DNA from: Euptelea pleiosperma
Taxonomy: Eukaryota > Streptophyta > Magnoliopsida > Ranunculales > Eupteleaceae
DNA length: 64,000 nucleotides
Assembly (NCBI GenBank): GCA_035048495.1
Contig: CM068547.1
Span: 34,976,502-35,040,501, forward strand
Reading direction: 5' to 3'
Shown: positions 20,783 through 34,849 of the stretch, piece by piece
Position numbering within the stretch: the stretch's first letter is position 1
Layout of the letters: each line of letters starts with the position of its first letter
Position numbers and translations under genes: made by a program
The notes under the pieces: generated by a model
The model's input: only the letters and a program-made list of their open reading frames with translations
Told to the model about the DNA's origin: nothing
Database searches by the model: none

Positions 20783-21848
20783 CTAATTTTTGGTCTATAG
20801 CTATCACGCCCCGAATTTCGGCACCTGAACCCGACCCGAATACCTGTGGATCAACTCGTTTACCCGAAATCCAGGGTGTGATTAAAAATAAAAGTTTTTT
20901 TTATTCTGAAATATCTTTTTAAATTATCACAATTCCTCATAAATCAAAACAATAAACTTTTGTAAAGACGTTTTGCTTAATTTAACCGTTTGATATATTT
21001 TTAGAATTAAATTTTTGCGATTAACCGGTACGGTACCCAAAATAATAATTAAATTTATTTTCAATCAAAACTAATGATTATGATATCTATAATTACCTAG
21101 AATTTATATTAAAGAACTTTTGTAAAATCACTTAAACCAAATTATTTATTTGATAGTGTTTTGAGAAATATTTTTCGCAATCTAATAGAGAACGATTATT
21201 TTTTTGGTTAAAATTAAATAATGTGAAAAAAATTATTTCATTCAAGGGTTTTGTTCTATAAATAAAGACAAATAACTTTAATAAATAAAGTTTTATCAAA
21301 ATATCATATTTTATAATTATTTTAATCATTTTACAACTATCATCAGTTCCTAAAAGTAACCGACAAAATTCAATTGGTTAATTATTTTTTGACTTAATCG
21401 CATGATTCGGGAGTCAATTTAAAACTAAATCTAACAAGTGATATATGTATTTCATCGTACTCAAAATTTATGATTTTTATATTAAATAATATAGTACATA
21501 TTTTATTTTAAAAATTAAAGAAAAAGTTGAAACAAAATAAAAAATTGTTAAAAATTATTAATTGATAACCAGTCAGTAAAATGGGTCAACAAGATAGCTC
21601 CAATTTAATTAAGTGACCAACCATATATTTTTGGAAAGCTAACTCGAAGCTTTACGTGTTTTGTATTTGGCCAAAAGATATATTTTTATTTTTTGTAGGT
21701 CAAAAACTCAGTCGAAGTTTATTAATATGTGTTATTTGTACATGACAGCAACTATAATGTTCACTTTGTTGAATTTTACAAAATATAAAAAACTACGTCA
21801 AATTTTTAAAAAATTCTATAAAATCAAACAATCAGTTTTAAAACAAAC
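20783..21848. other. AT-rich DNA, possible old LTR edge
   Basis: Begins near CTATCACGCCCCGAATTTCG, which resembles the start of many plant LTRs. The rest is very AT-rich and has no coding frame. No matching second LTR lies in the window. Confidence 0.3.
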
Positions 21849-21874
21849 CCCTAAACCCTAAACCCTAAACCCTA
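21849..21874 (+). repeat. Interstitial plant telomere repeat (CCCTAAA) x 3.7
   Basis: Three perfect CCCTAAA units plus CCCTA. The 2.1 kb array begins at the very next base (ACTCTTTGTC from 21874). Confidence 0.9.
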
Positions 21875-23550
21875 CTCTTTGTCATGAAGTGCCGTGGGCA
21901 CGAGCCACCCACTAGTATATTTAAATCTTTCAAAAGCCTCTTAGGCTTTGTAATGTTCTAGTCCTCATAAATGGTTCCCTCAGACAAGTTATATACTTGT
22001 TACCCTTTTCTTATAAGTTATATACTTGTTATTACATATTTAGATATCTTAGTTTGAGATCTGTCCAAATTTTGTTTAAGCCTAATTATTTGTGGCTTTT
22101 TTATTGCTTGGATGATCTTCCAAGTTCCAATTTCCTATTTCACTTTTGCCTTAAATACCTTCTCTGTCCGGAAAAGACTATTACATAACTATTGTTAATT
22201 ATACTAGGTCAACCATCAACATTGCCATCTATAAGGCATAATTTTCTTTTGCATTTTCTTACCGTTTGCAATGGTTCAAAACCGTTTCAACAATATCAAC
22301 CGCTTCAAATTTCACATTTTCGAAACATTGCAGAATTATATTTTGCAACGGTTTAGAACTGTTGCTTAGTTTTAAATAATTCATAATTGTGACAAACCAT
22401 AAGTCAGAAACGGTTTACAACCGTTGCATTACAATCATTTGCAATGGTTTTGCACCATTTCTTAATTTTAAATGATTTACAACTATGACGAAACAAGGTT
22501 TAAAACGGTTCAAAACCGTTGCATAATTACATTTTAAGACGGTTTTGAGCCGTTGTAAAAGAAACGGTTCAAAACCGTTGCAATGTAAACTTCCGCAACA
22601 GTTTAAAACCGTTTCTATTTTATATTTTGCAACGGTTTTGAACCGTTTCAAGAACTGTTTCTATTTTATATTTTGCAACGGTTTTGAACTGTTGCAAAAA
22701 TGTTTATTCCCATGTGGAATTCAGAATGAAACGGGTTTGAGCCGTTGCAATTTAATTTGAAACACCACTTTTTGCAACGATTTTAAGCCGTTTCAAATTA
22801 GTTTCACAACGGTCCAAAACCGTTGCATATAGGCAATTTTGGTGTAGTGTCCCTCCACAATCTCCATTGATCTCGTTTCTTCGTCTTCTCTTTGTCAAAA
22901 AAAAATACAGAAAAGAAAAACAAAGAAAAAAGAAAACGAAAAAGGAAGATAGAAGAAGAAGAAGGAAGAGGATAGGATCGCCCCTACCTGATCACCGCCC
23001 AGCCTCCCTCCACGACCTGTAACTTCAAGTTACAGGTCTGAAACTGCCCTGTGCCTTCACCTCCTCAACCACCAAAGGAGCAACTTGCTCCCCCTTGTGC
23101 GCCAACCACCGGAACCGTTAGCTAGACCTACAACTCTGGCAGTTGTCGGTTTGGCCAGCAACTCTCCCGACTTGCAGGCGCTGCCCTCATCCTCCCAACT
23201 CCTCTTCATCCGCCTACCATCTCCAATCCCAGCCGCTTTCTACATTGGTCCTCTCCAAAAAAGAAGATCAAAGTTGCAAGTGGGCACAAACAATACCAGT
23301 TTGAAGAGAAACCATTGCAATTGGATTCCAATAGTGATAGTGAATGTGGTAGATCAGATGTTTCAAACTTCTGATTGGGTGATTCTTTAGTCATTTGAGG
23401 AAGCCAATGAATGGTGGATTTCAAGCTTCTAGCCCCTACATGTGCACCTAGGTAGTGAATGATATGTATTTGTTCGGTGATCACCCTCCAATTTACACAG
23501 ATTACGAATTTGCCTATTGAATGGTGGGTTCATTTGTTTGCATGTTTTGG
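21874..23550 (+). repeat. Array unit 1 (internally deleted, 1.68 kb)
   Basis: Motif field 22261-22849, ending GGTGTAGTG. After GATCAAAG at about 23272 it jumps straight to TTGCAAGTGGG, losing about 390 bp present in unit 2, with AAG shared at the junction. It is the unit next to the telomere repeat. Confidence 0.9.
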
Positions 23551-25706
23551 ACTCTTTGTCGGGGAGTGCCGTGGGACGAGCCACCCACTAGTATATTTAA
23601 ATCTTTCAAAAGCCTCTTGGGCTTTGTAATGTTCTAGTACTCATAAATGGTTCCCTCAGACAAGTTATATACTTGTTACCCTTTTCTTATAAGTTATATA
23701 CTTGTTATTACATGTTTAGATATCTTAGTTTGAGATCTGTCCAAATTTTGTTGAAGCCTAATTATTTGTGGCTTTTTTATAGCTTGGATGATCTTCCAAG
23801 TTTCAATTTCCTATTTCACTTTTGCCTTAAATACCTTCTCTGTCCCGAAAAGACTATTACTTAACTATTGTTAATTATACCAGGTCAACCATCAACATTG
23901 CCATCTATAAGGCATAATTTTCTTTTGCATTTTCTTACCGTTTGCAACGGTTCAAAACCGTTTCAACAATATCAACCGCTTCAAATTTCACATTTGAAAC
24001 AGATCAAAACCGTTTCACAAATTTTCAAAACATTGCAGAATTAAATTTTGCAACGGTTTAGAACCGTTGCTTAGTTTTAAATAATTCATAATTGTGACAA
24101 ACCATAAGTCAGAAACGATTTACAACCGTTGCATTACAATCATTTGCAATGGTTTTGCACCGTTTCTTGATTTTAAATGATTTATAACTGTGACGAAACA
24201 TGGTTTAAAACGGTTCAAAACCGTTGCATAATTACATTTTAAGACGGTTTTGAGCCGTTGCTAATAGAAACGGTTCAAAACCGTTGCAATGTAAACTACC
24301 GCAACAGTTTAAAACCGTTTCTATTTTATATTTTGCAACGGTATTGAACCGTTTCAAGAATCGTTTCTATTTTATATTTTGCAACGTTAACGGTTTTGAA
24401 CAGTTTCAAGACTTGAAACGGGTCAAAACCGTTGCAAAAATGTTTATTCCCATGTGGAATACAGAATGAAACGGGTTTGAGCCGTTGCAATTTAATTTGA
24501 AACGCCACTTTTTGCAACGGTTTTAAGCCATTTCAAATTAGTTTCACAACGGTCCAAAACTGTTGCAAATAGGCAATTTTGGTGTAGTGTCCCTCCACAA
24601 TCTCCATTGATCTCGTTTCTTCGTCTTCTCTTTATCAAAAAAAAAAAATACAGAAAAGAAAATCAAAAAAAAAAAGAAAAAGAAAAAGGAAGATAGAAGA
24701 AGAAGAGGGAAGAGGATAGGATCGCCCCTACCTGATCACCGCCCAGCCTCCCTCCATGACCTGCAACTTCGAGTTGCAGGTCTGAAACTGCCCCGTGCCT
24801 TCACCTCCTCAACCACCAAAGGAGCAACTTGCTCCCCCTTGTGCGCCAGCCACCGGAACCGTTAGCTAGACCTGCAACTCTGGCAGTTGCCGGTTTGGCC
24901 AGCAACTCTCCCGACTTGCAGGCGCTGCCCTCATCCTCCCAACTCCTCTTCATCCGCATACCATCTCCAATCCCAGCCGCTTTCTACACTGGTCCTCTCC
25001 AAAAAAGAAGATCAAAGAAAAAAAAAAGAAAGAAGAAAAGAAGAAAAAGAAGAAAAGAAAATAGAAGGGAAGGAGAAAAGAGAAGGGAGGAACGTACCTC
25101 CACCATTACCAATTAGTGTGACATGTGGCTCACATCACGGACCACGGTATGATCCACGTGGCACACTCTTAAAGACCACTGACTGTATGGATGTTTGGAT
25201 CATGTGGCGTATGAGGAAATGGAACCAAAGAGGTCCACCTGTTGGCCCACCTTACCTTAGTCCCTCTCCATGTTGCAAGTTTCAGCTCAACTACCAAATT
25301 CTGGGTATGACAATACCTAGGAATGTTGACAACTCTTGAGCCAAACATTCAGGAGTAGCATGCACTTTGTTAAGCACTTTGCATGATTTGCAATGTTGAC
25401 AAACCAAGTTGCAAGTGGGCACAAACAATACCAGTTTAAAGAGAAACCATTGCAATTGGATTCCAGTAGTGATAGTGAATGTGGTAGATCAGATGTTTCA
25501 AACTTCTGATTAGGTAATTCTTTAGTCATTTGAGGAAGCCAATGAATGGTGGATTTCAAGCTTCTAGCCCCTACATGTGCACCTAGGAAGTGAATGATAT
25601 GTATTTGTTCGGTGATCACCCTCCAATTTACACAGATTACGAATTTGCCTATTGAATGGTGGGTTCAGTTGTTCACATTGTGGGTTCATTTGATTGCATG
25701 TTTTGG
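23551..25706 (+). repeat. Array unit 2 (2.16 kb)
   Basis: Full-length unit. Motif field about 23937-24589. It is the longest unit because of an extra stretch near 24386-24420 in the motif field. The hairpin GACCTGCAACT...AGTTGCAGGTC is not perfect here but recognisable at 24759-24783. Confidence 0.9.
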
Positions 25707-27801
25707 ACTCTTTGTCGAGGAGTGCCGTGGGCACGAGCCACCTACTAATATATTTAAATCTTTCAAAAGCCTCTAGGGCTTTGTAATGTTCTAGTCCTCA
25801 TAAATGGTTCCCTCGGACAAGTTATATACTTGTTACCTTTTTCTTATAAGTTATATACTTGTTATTACATGTTTAGATATCTTAGTTTGAGATCTGTCCA
25901 AATTTTGTTGAAGCCTAATTATTTATGGCTTTTTTATAGCTTGGATGATCTTCCAAGTTCCAATTTCCTATTTCACTTTTGCCTTAAATACCTTCTTTGT
26001 CCGAAAAAAACTATTACTTAACTATTGATAATTATAGCAGGTCCACCATCAACATTGCCATCTATAAGGCATAATTTTTTTTTGCATTTTCTTACCGTTT
26101 GCAATGGTTCAAAATCGTTTCAACAATATGAACCGCTTCAAATTTCACATTTGAAACGGATCAAAACCGTTTCACAAATTTTCAAAACATTGTAGAATTA
26201 TATTTTCCAACGGTTTAGAACCGTTGCTTTGTTTTAAATAATTCATAATTATGACAAACCATAAGTCAGAAACTGTTTACAACCGTTGCATTACAATCAT
26301 TTGCAATGGTTTTGCACCGTTTCTTAATTTTAAATGATTTATAACTGTGACGAAACATGGTTTAAAATGGTTCAAAACCATTGCATAATTACATTTTGAG
26401 ACAGTTTTGAGCCATTGCTAATAGAAACGTTTCAAAACCGTTGCAATGTAAACTACCGCAACAGTTTAAAACCGTTTCTATTTCATATTTTGCAACGGTT
26501 TCGAACCGTTTCAAGACTTGAAACGGTTCAAAACCGTTGCAAAAATGTTTATTCCCATGTGGAATCAGAATGAAACGGGTTTGAGCCGTTGCAATTTAAT
26601 TTGAAATGCCACTTCTTGCAACGGTTTTAAGCCGTTTCAAATTAGTTTCACAACGGTCCAAAACCATTGCAAATAAGCAATTTTGGTGTAGTGTCCCTCC
26701 ACAATCTCCATTGATCTCGTTTCTTGTCTTCTCTTTATCAAAAAAAAAATACAAAAAAAAACAAAGAAAAAAGAAAAAGAAAACGGAAGATAGAAGAAGA
26801 AGAAGGAAGATGATAGGATCGCCCCTACCTGATCACCGCTCAGCCTCCCTCCACGACCTAACTTCGAGTTGCAGGTCTGAAACTACCCCGTGCCTTCACC
26901 TCCTCAACCACCAAAGGAGCAACTTGCTCCCCCTTGTGCGCCAGCCACCGGAACTGTTACCTAGACCTGCAACTCTGGCAGTTGCCAGTTTGGCCAGCAA
27001 CTCTCCCGACTTGCAGGCGCTGCCCTCATCCTCCCAACTCCTCTTCATCCGCATACCATCTCCAATCCCAGCCGCTTTCTACACTGGTCCTCTCCAAAAA
27101 AGAAGATCAAAGAAAAAAAAAAGAGAGAAGAAAAGAAGAAAAAGAAGAAAAGAAAATAGAAGGGAAGGAGAAAAGAGAAGGGAGGAACGTACCTCCACCA
27201 TTACCAATTAGTGTGACATGTGGCTCACATCACGGACCACGGTATGATCCACGTGGCACACTCTTATAGACCACTGACTGTATGGATGTTTGGATCATGT
27301 GGCGGATGAGGAAATGGAACCAAAGAGGTCCACCTGTTGGCCCACCTTACCTTAGTCCCTCTCCATGTTGCAAGTTTCAGCTCAACTGCCAAATTCTGGG
27401 TATGACAATACCTAGGAATATTGACTACTCATGAGCCAAACATTCAGGGGTAGCATGCACTTTGTCAAGCACTTTGCATGATCTGCAATGTTGACAAACC
27501 ATGTTGCAAGTTGGCACAAACAATATCAGTTTGAAGAGAAACCATTGCAATTGGATTCCAATAGTGATAGTGAATGTGGTAGATCAGATGTTTCAAACTT
27601 TTGATTGGGTGATTCTTTAGTCATTTGAGGAAGCCAATGAATGGTGGATTTCAAGCTTCTAGGCCCTACATGTGCACCTAGGTAGTGAATGATATGTATT
27701 TGTTCCGTGATCACCCTCCAATTTACACAGATTACGAATTTGCCTATTGAATGGTGGGTTCAGTTGTTCACATTGTGGGTTCATTTGTTTGCATGTTTTG
27801 G
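25707..27801 (+). repeat. Array unit 3 (2.1 kb)
   Basis: Full-length unit, motif field 26094-26693. Units 3, 4 and 5 share TTTCTTGTCTTC (others have TTTCTTCGTCTTC or similar) and ACCGCTCAGCC, so they form one subgroup. Confidence 0.9.
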
Positions 27802-29946
27802 ACTCTTTGTCGGGGAGTGCCGTGGGCACGAGCCACCCACTAGTATATTTAAATCTTTCAAAAGCCTCATGGGCTTTGTAATGTTCTAGTCCTCATAAAT
27901 GGTTCCCTCCGACAAGTTATATACTTGTTACCTTTTTCTTATAAGTTATATACTTGTTATTACATGTTTAGATATCTTAGTTTGAGATCTGTCCAAATTT
28001 TGTTGAAGCCTAATTATTTGTGGCTTTTTTATAGCTCGGATGATCTTCCAAGTTCCAATTTCCTATTTCACTTTCGCCTTAAATACTTTCTCTGTCCGGA
28101 AAAGACTATTACTTAACTATTGTTAATTATACCAGGTCAACCATCAACATTGCCATCTATAAGGCATAATTTTTTTTTGCATTTTCTTACCGTTTGCAAC
28201 GGTTCAAAACCGTTTCAACAATATCAACCGTTTCAAATTTCACATTTGAAACGGATCAAAACCGTTTCACAAATTTTCAAAACATTTCAGAATTATATTT
28301 TGCAACGCTTTAGAACCATTGCTCAGTTTTAAATAATTCATAATTGTGACAAACCATACGTCAGAAACGGTTTACAACCGTTGCATTAGAATCATTTGCA
28401 ATGGTTTTGGACCGTTTCTTAATTTTAAATGATTTATAATTGTGACGAAACATGGTCTAAAACGGTTCAAATCCGTTGCATAATTACATTTTAAGACGGT
28501 TTTGAGCCGTTGCTAATAGAAACAGTTCAAAACTGTTGCAATGTAAACTACCGCAACAGTTTAAAACCGTTTCTATTTTATATTTTGCAACGGTTTTGAA
28601 CCGTTTCAAGAGCCGTTTCTATTCTACAATTTGCAACGGTTTTGAACCGTTTCAAGTCTTGAAACGGTTCAAAACCGTTGTAAAAATGTTTATTCCCATG
28701 TGGAATCAGAATGAAACGGGTTTGAGCCGTTGCAATTTAATTTGAAACGCCACTTTCTGCAACGGTTTTAAGCCATTTCAAATTAGTTTCACAACGGTCC
28801 AAAACCATTGCAAATAATCAATTTTGGTGTAGTGTCCCTCCACAATCTCCATTGATCTCGTTTCTTGTCTTCTCTTTATCAAAACAAAAAATACAAAAAA
28901 AAAACAAATAAAAAAGAAAAAGAAAACGGAAGATAGAAGAAGAAGAAGGAAGAGGATAGGATCGTCCCTACCTGATCACCGCTCAGCCTCCCTCCACGAC
29001 CTACAACTTCGAGTTGCAGGTCTGAAACTGCCCCGTGCCTTCACCTCCTCAACCACCAAAGGAGCAACTTGCTCCCCCTTGTGCGCCAGCCACCGGAACC
29101 GTTAGCTAGACCTGCAACTCTGGTAGTTGTCGGTTTGGCCAGCAACTCTCCCGACTTGCAGGCGCTGCCCTCATCCTCCCAACTCCTCTTCATCCGCCTA
29201 CCATCTACAATCCCAGCCGCTTTCTACACTGGTCCTCTCCAAAAAAGAAGATCAAAGAAAAAAAAAATAGAGAAGAAAAGAAGAAAAAGAAGAAAAGAAA
29301 ATAGAAGGGAAGGAGAAAAGAGAAAGGAGGAACGTACCTCCACCATTACCAATTAGTGTGACATGTGGCTCACATCACGGACCACGGTATGATCCACGTG
29401 GCACACTCTTAAAGACCACTGACTGTATGGATGTTTGGATCATGTGGCGGATGAGGAAATGGAACCAAAGAGGTCCACCTGTTGGCGCACCTTACCTTAG
29501 TCCCTCTCCATGTTGCAAGTTTCAGCTCAACCGAAAAATTCTGGGTATGACAATACCTAAGAATGTTGACAACTCATGAACCAAACATTCAGGGGTAGCA
29601 TGCACTTTGTCAAGCACTTTGCATGATCTGCAATGATGACAAACCATGTTGCAAGTGGGCACAAACAATATCAGTTTGAAGAGAAACCATTGCGATTGGA
29701 TTCCAATAGTGATAGTGAATGTGGTAGATCAGATGTTTCAAACTTTTGATTGGGTGATTCTTTAGTCATTTGAGGAAGCCAATGAATGGTGGATTTCAAG
29801 CTTCTAGCCCCTACATGTGCACCTAGGTAGTGAATGATATGTATTTGTTCTGTGATCACCCTCCAATTTACACAGATTACGAATTTGCCTATTGAATGGT
29901 GGGTTCAGTTGTTCACATTGTAGGTTCATTTGTTTGCATGTTTTGG
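27802..29946 (+). repeat. Array unit 4 (2.15 kb)
   Basis: Full-length unit of the 3-5 subgroup, motif field 28189-28834. Confidence 0.9.
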
Positions 29947-31869
29947 ACTCTTTGTCGGGGAGTGCCGTGGGCACGAGCCACCCACTAGTATATTTAAATC
30001 TTTCAAAAGCCTCATGGGCTTTGTAATGTTCTAGTCCTCATAAATGGTTCCCTCAGACAATTTATATACTTGTTACCTTTTTCTAATAAGTTATATACTT
30101 GTTATTACATGTTTAGATATCTTAGTTTGAGATCTGTCCAAATTTTGTTGAAGCCTAATTATTTGTGGCTTTTTTATAGCTTGGATGATCTTCCAAGTTT
30201 CAATTTCCTATTTCACTTTCGCCTTAAATACTTTCTCTGTCCGAAAAAGACTATTACTTAACTATTGTTAATTATACCAGGTCAACCATCAGCATTGCCA
30301 TCTATAAGGCATAATTTTTTTTTGCATTTTCTTACCGTTTGCAACGGTTCAAAACCGTTTCAACAATATCAACCGCTTCAAATTTCACATTTGAAACGGA
30401 CCAAAACCGTTTACAAATTTTCAAAACATTGCAGAATTATATTTTGCAACGCTTTAGAACCATTGCTCAGTTTTAAATAATTCATAATTGTGACAAACCA
30501 TAAGTCAGAAACGGTTTACAACCGTTGCATTACAATCATTTGCAATGGTTTTGCACCGTTTCTTAATTTTAAATGATTTATAATTGTGACGAAACATGTC
30601 TAAAACGGTTCAAAACCGTTGCATAATTACATTTGTAGACGGTTTTGAGCCGTTGCAATTTAATTTGAAATGCCACTTTCTGCAACGGTTTTAAGCCGTT
30701 TCAAATTAGTTTCACAACGGTCCAAAACCGTTGCAAATAATCAATTTTGGTGTAGTGTCCCACCACAATCTCCATTGATCTTATTTCTTGTCTTCTCTTT
30801 ATCAAAAAAAAAAATACAAAAAAACAAACAAAGAAAAAAGAAAAAGAAAACGGAAGATAAAAGAAGAAGAAGGAAGAGGATAAGATCGCCCCTACCTGAT
30901 CACCGCTCAGCCTCCCTCCACGACCTACAACTTCGAGTTGCAGGTCTGAAACTGCCCGTGCCTTCACCTCCTCAACCACCAAAGGAGCAACTTGCTCCCC
31001 CTTGTGCGCCAGCCACCAGAACGGTTAGCTAGACCTGCAACTCTGGCAGTTGCCGGTTTGGCCAGCAACTCTCCCGACTTTCAGGCGCTGCCCTCATCCT
31101 CCCAACTCCTCTTCATCCGCCTACCATCTCCAATCCCAGCCGCTTTCTACACTGGTCCTCTCCAAAAAAGAAGATCAAAGAAAAAAAAAACAGAGAAGAA
31201 AAGAAGAAAAAGAAGAAAAGAAAACAGAAGGGAAAGAGAAAAGAGAAGGGAGGAACGTACCTCCACCATTACCAATTAGTGTGACATGTGGCTCACATCA
31301 CGGACCACGGTATGATCCACGTGGCACACTCTTAAAGACCACTGACTGTATGGATGTTTGGATCATGTGGCCGATGAGGAAATGGAACCAAAGAGGTCCA
31401 CCTGTTGGCCCACCTTACCTTAGTCCCTCTCCATGTTGCAAGTTTCAGCTCAACTGTCAAATTCTGGGTATGACAATACCTAAGAATGTTGACAACTCAT
31501 GAGCCAAACATTCAGGGGTAGCATGCACTTTGTCAAGCACTTTGCATGAACTGCAATGTTGACAAACCATGTTGCAAGTGGGCACAAACAATACCAGTTT
31601 GAAGAGAAACCATTGTAATTGGATTCCAATAGTGAAAGTGAATGTGGTAGATCAGATGTTTCAAATTTCTGATTGGGTGATTCTTTAGTCATTAGAGGAA
31701 GCCAATGAATGGTTGATTTCAAGCTTCTAGCCCCTACATGTGCACCTAGGTAGTGGATGATATGTATTTGTTCCGTGATCACCCTCCAATTTACACAGAT
31801 TACGAATTTGCCTATTGAATGGTGGGTTCAGTTGTTCACATTGTGGGTTCATTTGTTCACATGTTTTGG
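29947..31869 (+). repeat. Array unit 5 (1.92 kb, 220 bp deletion)
   Basis: Motif field 30334-30757, shorter than the rest. Compared with unit 4 the DNA between two TTGAGCCGTTGC copies (28502 and 28722) is missing, leaving one copy at about 30648. This is a deletion by recombination or slippage between short repeats. Confidence 0.9.
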
Positions 31870-33940
31870 ACTCTTTGTCGGGGAGTGCCGTGGGCACAAG
31901 CCACCTACTAGTATATTTAAATCTTTCAAAAGCCTCTTGGGCTTTGTAATGTTCTAGTCCTCATAAATGGTTCCCTCAGACAAGTTATATACTTGTTACC
32001 TTTTTCTTATAAGTTATATACTTGTTATTACATGTTTAGATATCTTAGTTTGAGATCTGTCCAAATTTTGTTGAAGCCTAATTATTTGTGGCTTTTTTAT
32101 AGCTTGGATGATCTTCCAAGTTCCAATTTCCTATTTCACTTTTGCCTTAAATACCTTCTCTGTCCGGAAAAGACTATTACTTAACTATTGTTAATTATAC
32201 CAGGTCAACCATAAACATTGCCATCTATAAGGCATAATTTTTTTTTGCATTTTCTTACCGTTTGCAACGGTTCAAAACCGTTTCAACAATATCAACCGCT
32301 TCAAATTACACATTTGAAATGGATCAAAACTGTTTCACAAATTTTCAAAACATTGCAAAATTATATTTTGCAACGGTTTAGAACTGTTGCTTAGTTTTAA
32401 ATAATTCATAATTGTGACAAACCATAAGTCAGAAACGGTTTACAACCGTTGCATTACAATCATTTGCAATGGTTTTGCACCATTTCTTAATTTTAAATGA
32501 TTTATAACTGTGACGAAACATGGTTTAAAACTATTCAAAACCGTTGCATAATTACATTTTGAGACGATTTTGAGCCGTTGCTAATAGAAACGGTTCAAAA
32601 CCGTTGCAATGTAAACTACCACAACAGTTTAAAACCGTTTCTATTTCATATTTTGCAACGGTTTTGAACCGTTTCAAGAACCGTTTCTATTCGATATTTT
32701 GCAACGGTTTTGAACCGTTGCAAAAATGTTTATTCCCATGTGGAATTAAGAATGAAACGGGTTTGTGCCGTTGCAATTTAATTTGAAACGCCACTTTTTG
32801 CAACGGTTTTAAGCCGTTTCAAATTAGTTTCACAACGGTCCAAAACCGTTGCAAATTGGCAATTTTGGTCTAGTGTCCCTCAACAATCTCCATTGATCTC
32901 GTTTCTTCGTCTTCTCTTTATCAAAAAAAAAAATACAGAAAAGAAAAAAAAGAAAAAAAAAAGAAAAAGGAAGATAGAAGAAGAAGGAAGAGGATAGGAT
33001 CGCCCCTACCTGATCACTGCCCAGCCTCCCTGAAAGTAGGATTTTTCCACGTCGTTGGTTACGGAAACCCTAGAATCAACAATTTTTGTAATTATCCGAA
33101 TCTTGTTCACTCAAATCCTGCAAAAATCACAGGGTTGTACAGTGGCTCGTGTCGGGTATCGTCCGCACTCGGGGTTAGTGTGCGTAATTCAAAGACATGA
33201 AATGACGGATTTTTATCAAGAAAACATGGAGAGGTGAGAATGGTGATGGATTTAAAACATTCTTAGTGATTTTTAGAGAGAGAAATTACCACAAACAACC
33301 AAAAACACAAAAGTAAACTAACAAATGCAAAAATAATAATTTTATTCATCCTCAATGAGTCTTACAAAATCAAATTAAATTCAAAAATAACCTAGAAAGC
33401 CATAAAAATTAGAGAGAGAAAGTGACAATTAAAGAGAGAGAAAAATAAAACAAGAGAGAGAAAAGAGACTAAGAAAAAGCTAGAAAGATCTAGAGAGAGA
33501 GAGAGAGAAATCCTAGTGAGAAAAAAAGATAGACTTACTGGAGCTGCATCGGCCGACAGGTGAAAATTCGGCCAAGTGGTGTGGATCAGTTCATGGCCTA
33601 GCCGTGAGTGGTGGTGTATGCTAACGGTGCTCAGGCGATGGTGATAGTGGTAGAGGACAACCTGCTGGTGCGGTGGAGCAATGGAGAAGAAGAGCAGTGG
33701 AGAAGGGAAGGAAAGAGAGGGGATGTGCAGCAAGGGGGACTAGCAGGTGTAGTTGAGAGGACGGTCTGCAAGTTAGCAGGCCGTGGTGGCTGGGGCGTTG
33801 GTGGTTGGTGATGCAGCAAGCGGAGGGATGCTAGCAGCAGGCGGTGGTGGAGAGATGGCCAGGTAGGGGTGATCTTCCCTCTTTCCTCTTCTTCTTCTCT
33901 CTTTTCTTTTTTTTATTTTTTTTTGTTTGCTGTGGAGAGA

Positions 33941-34662
33941 ACCGGAGTTGCAAACCTGCAACTCCGGCTAATGGAGGAGGCGGTGGAGGGACTGCAGCAG
34001 CAGGCAGTGGCATACATGGTTCTTGCAAGAGTGGGGCAGTGCAGCAGCGGGCTGAAATAGAGGAGAGAAAGATGATGGTGCAGGCGGTAATGGAGGTTGC
34101 CGGAGTTGCAACCTGCAACTCCGGTGATCTTAAAAAACTTTTCTTTTTTTTTTTTTTTTTTGTTTTCCTGTGAAGAAGAAGATAGGGGCGTTTCAGTCCG
34201 GCAAGGAGGTGGCTTGACGTGGAACCAGGTGGCTATGGGGGAGACGTTGGTGATGGTGGCTGACGGCTCCTTTTCTTGGAGTGGGAAGAGAGATGGGAGA
34301 CGGTGGTGGCTGTTGGAAAACAGCCACCGTGTAGGATTAATGGAGAATGAGGTATTGAAGGGGGTAGCGTGGTGGAGGACGTGAAGAGTTTAGAAAAACA
34401 TGGAGAGGTTTGTGAATGGGGTAACGGCTTGAGAAGATGGTGGGGTGCTGGTTTCGCCGGAGTTGCGACCTGCAACTCCGGTGATCTCTTTTTTTTTTTT
34501 TTTTTTCTTTTCTGGTTTTTTTTTTTTGCTTTTCTTTTTGAAGAAAACGGTGAAGAAGGAGGGAAAGATGAGAGAGGAGATGGTGGAACGTGGTAGAGAA
34601 TGGGGGGGATAAAGGCCAGCAAGGTGTGGAACGAACGGCCGGAGTTGCAGGCGCAACTCCGG
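33941..34662 (-). repeat. Four GTTGCA hairpins in solo LTR B
   Basis: At 33941-33967, 34099-34124, 34456-34481 and 34638-34662, each CCGGAGTTGC...GCAACTCCGG with a loop of a few bases. Pyrimidine-rich spacers (minus strand) separate them. More copies than in the other LTRs. Confidence 0.85.
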
Positions 34663-34810
34663 TGATAAAGATGAAGATGAAGACGGTGATTTGAAAAAAA
34701 AATGGAGGAAAAACAGTCTAAAAACGAGGGGAAGAAGGGGGAAACGAGTTGGGGGAGAGAATGGAGCAATAAGGAGGGGGATTAGGGTTCGAACGAACCC
34801 TCCCTTCTCC

Positions 34811-34849
34811 CCTTTTAAAGCTTCCCTATTTCCTTTAATGGAAATAGGG
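34811..34849 (-). promoter_or_regulatory. LTR B core promoter remnant
   Basis: Palindrome CCCTATTTCC...GGAAATAGGG next to CTTTTAAAG, in the same order as in other copies. The TATA box is weakened. Confidence 0.45.

Noticed and set aside
22261..22849. CRISPR-like regular repeats
   Set aside because: The AACGGTT/AACCGTT motifs are short, in both orientations and unevenly spaced in a plant genome. They fit transposon subterminal repeats.
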